Program-made: the position numbers and the translations under genes
Shown: piece by piece, positions 40,740-48,981 of the stretch
Layout of the letters: every line of letters starts with the position of its first letter
Numbering within the stretch: the first letter of the stretch is position 1
Assembly (NCBI GenBank): GCA_023259065.1
Contig: JAHFQY010000002.1
Span: 1 to 64,000 of the forward strand
Source of the DNA: Nitrosomonadales bacterium
GTDB taxonomy: Bacteria; Pseudomonadota; Gammaproteobacteria; Burkholderiales; Gallionellaceae
Direction of reading: 5' to 3'
DNA length: 64,000 bases
Notes under the pieces: generated by a model
The model's database searches: none
Told to the model about the DNA's origin: nothing
Seen by the model: the letters and a program-made list of their open reading frames with translations, nothing else

Positions 40740-41942
40740 ATGGCAATGTACGCTTACAAGGCTCTCAACAGCCAGGGCAAAACCTCCAGGGGGCTGCAGG
40801 ATGCCGCCAATCTGGTGGACCTGGAACTGCACCTGAAACGCAGCGGCCTGGATCTGCTTGATGCCAAGCTGTCGGAAAATGAATCGGCATTTGGCCGCCA
40901 GAAAATAAAACGCGTAGACCTGATCACTTTTTTCTTCAACCTGGAACAGCTGACCGGCGCCGGTGTGCCGCTGCTGGAATGCCTGGCCGATTTGCGCGAC
41001 AGCATGGAAGAGCCAGTCTTCCGCGAAATCATCGCCAACCTGGTGAAGTCCATCGAGGGCGGCAAGAAACTGTCCCAGGCCATGGCGCAGCACCCCAATG
41101 CCTTCGATAAAATATCCATCAGCCTGACCCATGCCGGAGAGGAAAGCGGCAAGCTCGTGCAGGTGTTCAAGCACCTCACCGAGTCGCTGAAGTGGCAGGA
41201 CGAGATGGCGGCGCAAACAAAGAACATGATGATCTACCCGATCTTCGTAGGCACGGTGGTGATTGCGATCACCTTTTTCCTGATGATTTATCTGGTGCCG
41301 CAACTGGTGGGCTTTATCAAGGGCATGGGGCAGGACATCCCCTTCCAGACCCGCTTGCTGATTGCCACCTCCACAGTCTTTGTGAATTACTGGTACATCA
41401 TTCTGCTCACGCCGCTGGCCCTGTTTGGCGCATTCAAGGCATCGCTGATCATCAACCCCGGCCTGCAATATCATCTGGACAAGCTCAAACTGCACATCTG
41501 GCCGACCGGCCCCATCCTGCGCAAAATCATTCTGGCGCGCTTTGCCAACACCTTCGCCATGATGTACGGCTCCGGCATCACCATCCTCGAATGCCTCGCC
41601 AATTCGCGCAACCTGGTCAACAACCAGGTGATTGCAGCCAGCCTGGACCAGGTGGTAAAAGAAATCGAGGCCGGCAAGAATCTCACCCAGAGTTTCCAGC
41701 AAACCGGCATTTTCCCCGCACTGGTGATACGCATGCTCAAAGTGGGCGAAGCCACCGGCCAGCTCGACCAGGCGTTGCTGAATGTAAGCTACTTCTATGA
41801 TCGCGATGTCAAAGACTCGATCAAGAAGGTGCAGGTGATGATAGAACCCGTGATGACCCTGATCCTCGGTGCGCTGCTGGGCTGGGTCATGCTATCCGTG
41901 CTCGGGCCGATATATGACATCATCGGCAAGGTAAAAATATGA
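40740..41942 (+). CDS. mshG: inner-membrane platform protein, GspF/PilC/MshG family
   Basis: The 400-residue protein has two GspF domains, each with cytoplasmic helices ending in GAGVPLLECLADLRDSM and GSGITILECLANSRNLV, and three membrane segments (about 160-186, 209-235, 368-395). It is the platform on which the ATPase acts. It lies 7 bp after mshE and its stop overlaps the next start by ATGA. Identity at family level is firm. Confidence 0.95.
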   Translation: MAMYAYKALNSQGKTSRGLQDAANLVDLELHLKRSGLDLLDAKLSENESAFGRQKIKRVDLITFFFNLEQLTGAGVPLLECLADLRDSMEEPVFREIIANLVKSIEGGKKLSQAMAQHPNAFDKISISLTHAGEESGKLVQVFKHLTESLKWQDEMAAQTKNMMIYPIFVGTVVIAITFFLMIYLVPQLVGFIKGMGQDIPFQTRLLIATSTVFVNYWYIILLTPLALFGAFKASLIINPGLQYHLDKLKLHIWPTGPILRKIILARFANTFAMMYGSGITILECLANSRNLVNNQVIAASLDQVVKEIEAGKNLTQSFQQTGIFPALVIRMLKVGEATGQLDQALLNVSYFYDRDVKDSIKKVQVMIEPVMTLILGALLGWVMLSVLGPIYDIIGKVKI

Positions 41943-43429
41943 CACGCAAAACCTTACTCTTTCTCAGTACCGATCACTTTCAGGCTTATTCGCTGGAAAA
42001 AGGTGTGCTCAAGGATGGGCAGAATTTCAGCGATAATGCCGAAGGACGCGAGCAGTTCTCCGAATACCTGAAACATCATCATGCTCCGGCCTATCTGCTG
42101 ACTGACATGATAGAGGAGGATTTTCGCCAGGAAACCGTGCCGCATCTGACCGGCTCCAGCCAGAACGCCCTGATACAGCGCAAATTTGAACAGTATTACC
42201 GCAACACCCCTTTCCGCCTGGCCAAGCTGCAGCAGCGCCAGGAAGAGGGACGCCGCGATGACGAAATGCTGTTTTCGGCATTGACCAACCCGGCGCGCAT
42301 TACCGCCTGGCTGGATCCCTTGCTGGTCAACCACATCCCCCTGGCCGGCATCTACTCACTTCCCCACGTCAGTGACCCGTTGATCAGGGAAGTTAATTCC
42401 GACCACCTGCTATTGCTGTCCTGGGAAAAAAATGCCGGCCTGCGGCAAACCTATTTCCTCAACAAGCGCCTGCGCTTTTCGCGCCTGACACCGCTAAATG
42501 CCAACAACTCTTTCAGCGATGCCATCGCAACAGAAACCGCACGCACCCATCAATACCTGCACAGCCTGAGCCTGGCTCCCGCCGGTGAAATGCTTAACGT
42601 GCTTATCATCTGCCACGCAGATGACAGGGCGCAACTGGAGTTGCAACTGCTGAAAAGCGAAGAGATGAGGTATGCCTATCTCGACATTGAGGATCTCGGC
42701 CATCGCATCAAGTCCAAGGACCATTACCCTGATTCCGACGCCACCAAATTATTCCTGCATCTGGTCGCCAGCAAGCCGCCGCGCAGCCAATATGCCAATG
42801 CCAGCCACACCCACTTCTTCCGGCTCTGGCAAATACGCCATGGCCTGTTTGTCCTGGCAGCCCTGACAGCATTTGTCAGCATGATTTGGGGCACCATATT
42901 ACTGCAGGAAGCGACCTCTTATGCCTCGGACAGTGAACCACTCAAGGCACAAATAAGCCATCTGAATCACGACACCCAGCAAATTCTGGCGAGTTTTCCC
43001 AATACCAGCGTTCCGGCTGCGGACATGAAAAGTGCAGTAACCCTGTTGCGCAAGTTGCAGTACTACTCCGCTCCCCCACAAGAAATTCTCGATGGGCTGG
43101 CAAGCACCCTGGACAAGTTCCCGCGCATACGCACCGGCAAACTTTCCTGGAAAAACAGCGGCGCCCCTGCCGACATGGGCGCAACAAGTTACCCTGCCCA
43201 GGTCATCTCGTTCAGCGGTGAGCTGGCTGATTTCCGCAACGACTACCGCGGCGAACTGGATTATCTGGAGCGCTTCCAGCAAGCGCTGACACTCAGCGGA
43301 TATATCGTCACCTCCACAAAAATGCCGCTGGATGTCAGCTCCAAGGGTAGCATCAGCGCAGACATCAGCGACAGCACTGACAAACCCGCCGAATTTTCGC
43401 TACAACTTGTATGGAGGCACAAGGAATGA
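41939..43429 (+). CDS. PilM/PilN- or GspL-like assembly protein
   Basis: This 496-residue protein has a cytoplasmic N-terminal half of about 290 residues, one membrane segment (about 301-322, GLFVLAALTAFVSMIWG) and a periplasmic half of about 170 residues. That is the plan of GspL, or of PilM fused to PilN, or MshI. No ATP-binding motif is recognised in the N-terminal half. Position, before a PilO-like and a PilP-like gene and after GspF, supports the assignment; sequence alone would not. It is coupled to both neighbours by 4-base overlaps. Confidence 0.7.
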   Translation: MTRKTLLFLSTDHFQAYSLEKGVLKDGQNFSDNAEGREQFSEYLKHHHAPAYLLTDMIEEDFRQETVPHLTGSSQNALIQRKFEQYYRNTPFRLAKLQQRQEEGRRDDEMLFSALTNPARITAWLDPLLVNHIPLAGIYSLPHVSDPLIREVNSDHLLLLSWEKNAGLRQTYFLNKRLRFSRLTPLNANNSFSDAIATETARTHQYLHSLSLAPAGEMLNVLIICHADDRAQLELQLLKSEEMRYAYLDIEDLGHRIKSKDHYPDSDATKLFLHLVASKPPRSQYANASHTHFFRLWQIRHGLFVLAALTAFVSMIWGTILLQEATSYASDSEPLKAQISHLNHDTQQILASFPNTSVPAADMKSAVTLLRKLQYYSAPPQEILDGLASTLDKFPRIRTGKLSWKNSGAPADMGATSYPAQVISFSGELADFRNDYRGELDYLERFQQALTLSGYIVTSTKMPLDVSSKGSISADISDSTDKPAEFSLQLVWRHKE

Positions 43430-44025
43430 CTTTCTCATCCTCTGACCTGCCGCATATCCGCTGGAGCCTGCTGACTTTTCTGATCGTGCTGGCTGTAAGC
43501 GCCAGCGCCATCTTCCTCATCCAGAAAATGGATGATTCCGCACAACGCACTAAAAAAGCGGTGCAACTCCAGCTCAATGAAGCACGCAACAAATACAATG
43601 CCGCGCGTGACGATCGTGACAACCTGTCCACCTATGCTGCCGAATATGACGCCTGGGTCAAACATAAAGTCATTGGTGACGAGCAAAGGCTGGATCTGTT
43701 AGAAGGGCTGGAGGCCTTGCGCAAGCAGAACCGTGTGCTGGATTTCAAATACACGATCGCCCCGCAACTAGCCTATACACCGGCACCGGCAGCCGACAGC
43801 GGAAATTTTGACCTGAAGCAGAGTGGCATGACCCTGCAATTACAACTACTGCACGAAGAACAATTAGTCACTTTCTTTGACACCCTGCGTCACGACATGA
43901 AAGGCTGGTTCATGCTCGACCATTGCTCGGTAGAACGCGCCGCCACCAGCACCAGCTCTGCAACCCAGCTCAAAGCTGATTGTGCGGGCAACTGGCTGAC
44001 CATCAAGAACAGGAACACAAAATGA
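43426..44025 (+). CDS. PilO/GspM/MshJ-like assembly protein
   Basis: The 199-residue protein has one N-terminal membrane segment (about 12-33), a predicted coiled coil (about 35-75) and a periplasmic domain, the plan of PilO and GspM. Two cysteines (LDHCSVERA and KADCAGNWL) near the C-terminus may pair. I start at the ATG at 43426, 8 bases after GGAGG, and not at the in-frame ATG 15 bases earlier; it then overlaps the previous stop by ATGA. Confidence 0.68.
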   Translation: MTFSSSDLPHIRWSLLTFLIVLAVSASAIFLIQKMDDSAQRTKKAVQLQLNEARNKYNAARDDRDNLSTYAAEYDAWVKHKVIGDEQRLDLLEGLEALRKQNRVLDFKYTIAPQLAYTPAPAADSGNFDLKQSGMTLQLQLLHEEQLVTFFDTLRHDMKGWFMLDHCSVERAATSTSSATQLKADCAGNWLTIKNRNTK

Positions 44026-44399
44026 AGATCTCTCCGCTCTTCCTGCTGCCGTTCCTCTGTCTGGCCCCATACTCACAGCCACAGGCCAGGGAACTGGGCC
44101 GCCTGTTTTTCACACCGGAACAACGCCAGCAACTGGAAAGCGGGCAACTGCGCGGCAGTGCTGCGAGTGACGGCGCCACGGCATCCCTGGTAGTCAACGG
44201 CATCGTGCAGAAACACGGCGGCAAACGCACGGTGTGGATCAACGGCGTTCCCCAGGTAACGGCTTATAGCAACGAACACACACCGGCGGCCACCCCCGTG
44301 GCCGTACCAGGCAAGAACAAAGCCGTGGAGTTGAAAGTCGGCCAGAAACTCCTGCTTGATTCCTCCACACAAACCACCTCAGAACCAGCGAAGCAATAA
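44022..44399 (+). CDS. small periplasmic protein, MshK/PilP-like
   Basis: The 125-residue protein has a signal peptide (MKISPLFLLPFLCLAPYSQP, cut near QARE) followed by LGRLFFTPEQRQQLESGQ and the motif NGIVQKHGGKRTVWINGVPQ. This resembles the short C-terminal domain of PilP/GspC-type proteins that link the inner-membrane complex to the secretin. The ATG overlaps the previous stop (ATGA). Role is inferred from length, signal and position. Confidence 0.6.
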   Translation: MKISPLFLLPFLCLAPYSQPQARELGRLFFTPEQRQQLESGQLRGSAASDGATASLVVNGIVQKHGGKRTVWINGVPQVTAYSNEHTPAATPVAVPGKNKAVELKVGQKLLLDSSTQTTSEPAKQ

Positions 44400-44404
44400 C
44401 CATC

Positions 44405-45604
44405 ATGCGTTCGCCTCAACCGCATAGCCACCCCGGCATCCGCCATCAACGCGGCGCGGTAATGCTGGTGATGCTGGTCATCCTGATCATGGGCGCAATG
44501 ACACTGCTGGTTCATTCGCTGAGCGGCGCGGCGCTGCGCATGGAGCGCGACAAGGTGACCGCAGATGCGCTGGCGCAAGCCAAAGAGGCATTGATTAGCT
44601 ATGCAATTTCCAGCGACAACTCTGGCTCGCTGACAGCCAGGCCTGGAAACTTTCCATGCCCGGATAAACATGCACCAGACACACTCAATTACGGCACCGA
44701 GTCCAGCTGCTCTGCCGGAGACTTAGGCCGAATTCCCTGGAAAACCCTGGGTATTCCAGAACCGCTTGATGGCAACGGTGATTCATTGTGGTATGCGTTA
44801 TCCGGCAATTTCCGCAAATCAGCCAGCGTGATCAATAGCGATACAAAAGGCACCATGAGTGTTTATGACAACAGCGGAAATTTACTTACACCGCCCGGAT
44901 CAGAAGCAGTAGCAATAATCTTCTCGCCTGGAAGAGCGATCGGCACTCAGATAAGAAACTCGGCGACAGATCAAACCACAGCGTCCAATTATTTGGATAT
45001 CAGCCCTGCTTCAATAAACAATGCAACGATAAACGGACCATTCGCTGCAACCAATTTGAGCGACACGTTTAATGATCAGCTTCTTGTCGTCCGGACTAAA
45101 GATTTCATGCCAGCTATTGAAAGCAGGGTCGCAAAGGCGCTAAAAAATATCCTGATTAATTATTATTCTGCACATGGCGTTTACCCTTACCCAGCCAACT
45201 TGAGCACTTGCAACAGCGCAACATGCAACAGTGACACCACGATTTGCAGAGGACGCTTGCCATTTGTGGCACAACCAGTCGACTGGGGTGGTGGCAATGC
45301 ACTGCCATCCACAGGTGCCTCTCCCTGGTTTAGTGTCAACAACTGGTATTTGGTGTTTTATTACAGCATAGGCACGAGCCGCCTTGCCAGCGCCCCACCA
45401 GGTTGTAACTCAACCCTGACTGTTTCCGGCAACAGCACACCTGGATTAATTTTCACGCCAGGCTCTCCTTTGGGTAGCATTACGCGTACTTACCCTAACA
45501 GCAATATATCCTGGTATTTAGAAGATTCAGAGAATCAGAATCTGGACGATGTCTATGTTACTCCAACCACTATTTCGAATGACCAACTCTATGCACTCCC
45601 TTAG
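44405..45604 (+). CDS. prepilin-like membrane-anchored protein (PilX/GspK-like N-terminus)
   Basis: This 399-residue protein has a short basic leader, then RGAVMLVMLVILIMGAMTLL (16-35), a hydrophobic helix of the kind found in atypical pilins, without the FTLIE consensus. A globular domain follows with PCP (84-86), NYGTE (95-99) and PWKTLG (111-116), a signature repeated in the next gene. A cysteine-rich stretch (LSTCNSATCNSDTTICRG) occurs near residue 265. No known enzyme motif is seen. It may be a minor pilin or tip protein; this is inference. Confidence 0.7.
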   Translation: MRSPQPHSHPGIRHQRGAVMLVMLVILIMGAMTLLVHSLSGAALRMERDKVTADALAQAKEALISYAISSDNSGSLTARPGNFPCPDKHAPDTLNYGTESSCSAGDLGRIPWKTLGIPEPLDGNGDSLWYALSGNFRKSASVINSDTKGTMSVYDNSGNLLTPPGSEAVAIIFSPGRAIGTQIRNSATDQTTASNYLDISPASINNATINGPFAATNLSDTFNDQLLVVRTKDFMPAIESRVAKALKNILINYYSAHGVYPYPANLSTCNSATCNSDTTICRGRLPFVAQPVDWGGGNALPSTGASPWFSVNNWYLVFYYSIGTSRLASAPPGCNSTLTVSGNSTPGLIFTPGSPLGSITRTYPNSNISWYLEDSENQNLDDVYVTPTTISNDQLYALP

Positions 45605-46301
45605 CCGAAATAGAATCATTTGCCGTGATGCAAATTGCGGCTTTACCTTGGTCGAACTGGCCATCGTGCTGCTGATTGTCACCCTGCTGCTGGGTGGCCT
45701 ATTGCCCACGGTCAGCAGCCAGATAGAGCAACAGCGCCGCAACGACACGCGCAAGCAGATCGAGGAAATCCGTCAGGCGCTGTTTGGATTTGCAATTATT
45801 AACGGCCGGCTTCCCTGTCCAACCAATCAACCGGACCCAGCCAACCCCAACTACGGATCCGAAGACCCTGCTCTTTGCGCCACCGAAGGATACTTGCCAT
45901 GGAAAACACTGGGGGTCAGCGAAACCGATGCGTGGGGCAGTAGACGCAGTGCTGTTGCTGACCCGTGGACAGGCTACTGGCGCTATCGAGCAGACAGAAA
46001 TTTTTCTGTTGGCACTATCACCTTAATTACCGGTTTTGGTACTTGCTCGCCACTTTCCAGTGACTGCATGACAATTCAAGACAGTAATGGCCTGGCACTA
46101 ACCAACACAACAGAACGCCCTGTCGCCATTGTCTATTCCACCGGCCCCAACCTTATTGCCGACCCCAACAATGCAAGCTTCGAAGCTGTCGGTGGCATTT
46201 ACCAGAGTGATACGCCCAACCCTGCGTTCGATGACATCCTGATCTGGATATCCCGGCCACAGCTGTTCAATCGCATGGTCACTGCCGGCAAGTTGCCCTG
46301 A
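45579..46301 (+). CDS. prepilin/pseudopilin with type IV leader
   Basis: From the ATG at 45579 the product is 240 residues with a 21-residue leader ending ANCG and the classical cleavage site G/FTLVELAIVLLIV, including Glu at +5. The domain after the helix carries GRLPCPTNQ, NYGSE and PWKTLG, the same signature as the preceding protein. ATGs at 45549 and 45591 are also possible; none has a clear ribosome-binding site, and the gene overlaps the end of the previous one by 26 bases. It needs a prepilin peptidase encoded elsewhere. Confidence 0.85.
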   Translation: MTNSMHSLSRNRIICRDANCGFTLVELAIVLLIVTLLLGGLLPTVSSQIEQQRRNDTRKQIEEIRQALFGFAIINGRLPCPTNQPDPANPNYGSEDPALCATEGYLPWKTLGVSETDAWGSRRSAVADPWTGYWRYRADRNFSVGTITLITGFGTCSPLSSDCMTIQDSNGLALTNTTERPVAIVYSTGPNLIADPNNASFEAVGGIYQSDTPNPAFDDILIWISRPQLFNRMVTAGKLP

Positions 46302-46323
46302 CGCCACTTTCACGCAAGAATTC

Positions 46324-46352
46324 TCGTCAAGCGAACACGCCTTGATTAGAAT
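46324..46352 (+). promoter_or_regulatory. promoter of the YidB-like gene
   Basis: TCGTCA (46324-46329) and TAGAAT (46347-46352) are separated by 17 bases, about 34 bases before the ATG at 46386. The -10 is good and the -35 matches four of six. Confidence 0.45.
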
Positions 46353-46385
46353 ACTGCCCTCTGTAAATTCACTCAGGAGTTAGTC

Positions 46386-46796
46386 ATGGGATTATTTGAT
46401 TCACTGGTCAACCAGGTCAGCCATACGCTTTCCGGCAACGCTGCCACAGGGCACGGCGGCATGCTTGATGCGGTAATGGGTATCATCAACAGCCCGGAAA
46501 TCGGTGGCATACAAGGGTTAATCACGCTATTCCAGAACAAGGGCCTGGGTAACGCCATGGCATCCTGGGTCAGCACCGGGCAAAACCTGCCGGTGAGCGC
46601 AGAACAGATCCAGCAGGTGCTGGGCAATCAACACATTCAGGCAGTAGCACAAAAACTCGGCATTTCCACAACAGATGCAGCACAAGGTCTGGCCACCATG
46701 CTGCCAAAAATCATTGACCACCTTACCCCCAATGGCAGCGTGCCACACGGCGACCTGTTATCAGAAGGATTGTCTTTGCTGAAAGGGAAGTTCTGA
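46386..46796 (+). CDS. YidB-like DUF937 protein
   Basis: This 136-residue protein starts MGLFDSLVNQVSHTLSG and has the DUF937/YidB pattern: repeated short helices, glycine-rich N-terminus, then LPVSAEQIQQVLGNQHIQAV and a C-terminal LLSEGLSLLKGKF. No signal peptide or membrane segment is evident. The family is widespread and its function is unknown. An AGGAG site lies about 7 bases upstream. It is not part of the upstream operon by spacing. Confidence 0.88.
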   Translation: MGLFDSLVNQVSHTLSGNAATGHGGMLDAVMGIINSPEIGGIQGLITLFQNKGLGNAMASWVSTGQNLPVSAEQIQQVLGNQHIQAVAQKLGISTTDAAQGLATMLPKIIDHLTPNGSVPHGDLLSEGLSLLKGKF

Positions 46797-46835
46797 GCTG
46801 AAGTAATCAGCGCGTTGCTTCGCTCCGCGAAATGA

Positions 46836-46864
46836 TTGACATATTACGCAATACGTAATAGCCT
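46836..46864 (+). promoter_or_regulatory. HigBA promoter with palindromic operator
   Basis: TTGACA (46836-46841) is followed directly by a perfect 19-base inverted repeat, TATTACG-CAATA-CGTAATA (46842-46860), that fills the -35 to -10 spacer and starts 12 bases before the toxin ATG ends its leader. A weak TAGCCT lies at 17-base spacing. A site inside the core promoter is the usual place for binding by a HigA-type antitoxin. Confidence 0.7.
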
Positions 46865-46871
46865 GGTTGCC

Positions 46872-47150
46872 ATGATTAGATCATTCAAGTGCGCCGATAC
46901 TGAAGAGCTCTTTCACGACATTCTTGTCCCACGGTTTCGCGCAATAGAACGTCCCGCACGACGCAAGTTACTCTATTTACATCGCGCCAGAACTCTGGAT
47001 GATCTAAAACAGCCACCCGGCAACCGCTTGGAAGCCCTGAAAGGCAATCGCAAGGGGCAATACAGCATCCGCATCAACGACCAATGGCGTTTGTGTTTCA
47101 AGTGGTCAGACGGCGATGTACATGACGTTGAAATTGTGGATTACCACTAA
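46872..47150 (+). CDS. higB: HigB-type toxin (RelE/ParE superfamily)
   Basis: The 92-residue protein matches HigB ribosome-dependent mRNA interferases: basic, with RPARRKLLYLHRARTLDDL and the C-terminal GQYSIRINDQWRLCFKW ... VEIVDYH. I start at the ATG at 46872, just after the operator; the upstream in-frame codons lie within the promoter. The ribosome-binding site is weak. The toxin-first order (toxin 12 bp before antitoxin) is diagnostic of higBA. Confidence 0.9.
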   Translation: MIRSFKCADTEELFHDILVPRFRAIERPARRKLLYLHRARTLDDLKQPPGNRLEALKGNRKGQYSIRINDQWRLCFKWSDGDVHDVEIVDYH

Positions 47151-47162
47151 GGAGTGACAGCC

Positions 47163-47462
47163 ATGACTAAAAAATTACTAGACCCGATTCCACCCGGCGA
47201 AATTCTGCTGGAAGAATTCATGAGGCCACTGGACATCAGCATCAATGGCTTAGCGCGTGACATTAACGTGCCGCCCAATCGCATCAGCGAGATCGTCAAT
47301 GGGAAACGGGCTATTAGTGCGGATACTGCTTTACGTCTGGGAAAGTACTTCAGTGTTTCACCCGAAATATGGCTGGACTTGCAAAGCGATTTTGCCCTTC
47401 GAACAGCGCAGCGTACAGTCTGGCCAGAGATCGAGCCGCTGATTCACGCCCGCGCAGCCTGA
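47163..47462 (+). CDS. higA: HigA-type antitoxin (XRE family)
   Basis: The 99-residue protein has a helix-turn-helix (SINGLARDINVPPNRISEIVNGKRAIS as the core) and the HigA ending PEIWLDLQSDFALRTAQ. The start is the ATG at 47163 with GGAG 8 bases upstream; the earlier GTG lies inside that site. It neutralises the toxin and represses the promoter through the palindrome at 46842-46860, by family knowledge. It ends 17 bp from the convergent cysS stop. Confidence 0.92.
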   Translation: MTKKLLDPIPPGEILLEEFMRPLDISINGLARDINVPPNRISEIVNGKRAISADTALRLGKYFSVSPEIWLDLQSDFALRTAQRTVWPEIEPLIHARAA

Positions 47463-47479
47463 TAATATCCCCGAAAATT

Positions 47480-48898
47480 TTACGCACGCCGCCAGGTCGT
47501 ACCCGCCGGGCTATCCTCCAGCACGATACCCGCGGCCAGCAGTTCCTTGCGGATGCGGTCTGCCTCGGCATAATTCTTGGCCTGTTTGGCGGCAACTCGC
47601 GCGGCGATTTGCGCGTTGATCACCGCTTCTCCCAAGCCTTCCGTGGCGCCACCTTGCAGAAACTCTACAGGATCGCACTGCAGCAACCCCAGTGTCGCGC
47701 CCAACGCTTTAAGCTGCGCGGCGAGTTGTGGTGAGGAGGTCTTGTTCACTTCATTGGCGAGATCAAACAATGCCGCCATGGCTTCCGGGGTGTTGAAGTC
47801 ATCGTCCATCGCGGCCTTGAAGCGCTGGGCGTGGGGTTCGTTCCAGTCCACTTCACCCTCTCCCCCAGCCCCTCTCCCGCTTGCGGGCGAGGGGAGCCCC
47901 TTGAGCGCGGTGTAGAGGCGGGTGAGCGCCCCCTTGGCATCGTCGATGTGCATATCGGAATAATTCAGCGGGCTGCGATAGTGGGCGCGCAGAATGAAGA
48001 AGCGCATCACCTCGGCGTCAAACTTCTGCAGCACTTCGCGTATGGTAAAAAAGTTGCCCAGCGACTTGGACATCTTCTCGTTGTCCACGCGCACGAAACC
48101 GTTGTGCATCCAGTAATTCACAAACTGGCCCCGACATTTATCATCGTGCAGCAGTGCACCTTCGCTCTGCGCGATTTCGTTCTCGTGATGGGGGAACTGC
48201 AGGTCGGCGCCGCCGCCGTGGATGTCAAAATGCCTGCCCAATAATTCCGAGCTCATGGCCGAGCACTCTATATGCCAGCCCGGACGCCCCTGCCCCCAGG
48301 GCGACTCCCATTTCACCTCTGCCGGCTCGCTGTCCTTGGCGTGCTTCCACAGCACGAAATCCAGCGGGTCGTGCTTGCCGTCGACCACATCCACGCGCTC
48401 GCCGGCGCGCAAATCTTCCAGTGACTTGCCGGACAATTTGCCGTAACCGTCAAATTTGCGCACCGCATAATTCACGTCGCCATCAGCCGCTTTGTAGGCA
48501 ATGCCGTTCTTTTCCAGCTGCGCGATCATCTCCAGCATCTGCGGCACATACTGCGTGGCGCGCGGTTCGTGGTTCGGCGCCAGCACGCCCAGGGCGCGTT
48601 CGTCCTCGTGCATCGCGTCGATAAAACGCTGCGTCAATACATGAATGGACTCGCCGTTTTCCGCGGCTCGCTTGATAATCTTGTCGTCGATGTCGGTGAT
48701 GTTGCGCACGTAGGTAACATCGTAGCCACTGGCCTTGAGCCAACGGTACACCATGTCAAACACCACCATCACCCGCGCATGGCCGGCATGGCAGTAGTCG
48801 TACACGGTCATGCCGCATACATACATGCGCACCTTGTTGGGTTCGATGGGAGTGAATTCCTGCTTGTCGCGGGCGAGTGTATTGTAGATTTTTAACAT
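47480..48898 (-). CDS. cysS: cysteinyl-tRNA synthetase carrying an in-frame repeat insertion
   Basis: This 472-residue class I synthetase charges tRNA-Cys. HAGH (37-40, the HIGH motif), zinc ligand Cys28 and KMSKS (about 274-278) are intact. Between the catalytic core and the anticodon-binding region, at about residues 333-345, the sequence [14 protein letters not shown] is encoded by a GC-rich palindromic repeat (47855-47901). The protein is about 11 residues longer than E. coli CysS, which fits an insertion in a surface linker. The gene is probably functional. Confidence 0.96.
   Translation of the reverse strand: MLKIYNTLARDKQEFTPIEPNKVRMYVCGMTVYDYCHAGHARVMVVFDMVYRWLKASGYDVTYVRNITDIDDKIIKRAAENGESIHVLTQRFIDAMHEDERALGVLAPNHEPRATQYVPQMLEMIAQLEKNGIAYKAADGDVNYAVRKFDGYGKLSGKSLEDLRAGERVDVVDGKHDPLDFVLWKHAKDSEPAEVKWESPWGQGRPGWHIECSAMSSELLGRHFDIHGGGADLQFPHHENEIAQSEGALLHDDKCRGQFVNYWMHNGFVRVDNEKMSKSLGNFFTIREVLQKFDAEVMRFFILRAHYRSPLNYSDMHIDDAKGALTRLYTALKGLPSPASGRGAGGEGEVDWNEPHAQRFKAAMDDDFNTPEAMAALFDLANEVNKTSSPQLAAQLKALGATLGLLQCDPVEFLQGGATEGLGEAVINAQIAARVAAKQAKNYAEADRIRKELLAAGIVLEDSPAGTTWRRA
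47855..47901 (-). repeat. palindromic dispersed-type repeat inside cysS
   Basis: A near-perfect 12-bp inverted repeat (47869-47880 with 47883-47894, one mismatch, 2-base loop) sits within a purine/pyrimidine-biased block reading CCCTCTCCCCCAGCCCCTCT on the plus strand. It is in frame and read as a Gly/Ser/Pro/Glu-rich linker. This type of sequence occurs between genes in many proteobacteria; here it is inside one. Confidence 0.7.
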
Positions 48899-48914
48899 TT
48901 GGAATCCTGCTTGT

Positions 48915-48970
48915 CCGCAGATTACACAGATTCACGCAGATTCAATCGGCTTAATCTGCGTAATCTGCGG
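48915..48970. repeat. inverted-repeat element, copy 1 (cysS-glnS spacer)
   Basis: Arms of 18 bp, CCGCAGATTACACAGATT (48915-48932) and its complement (48953-48970, 17 of 18 matches), enclose 20 bases that contain another GCAGATT. It fills most of the 83-bp spacer between glnS and cysS. The left arm is identical to that of a second element at 59120-59218. Confidence 0.75.
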
Positions 48971-48981
48971 ATAAAGGTTGT

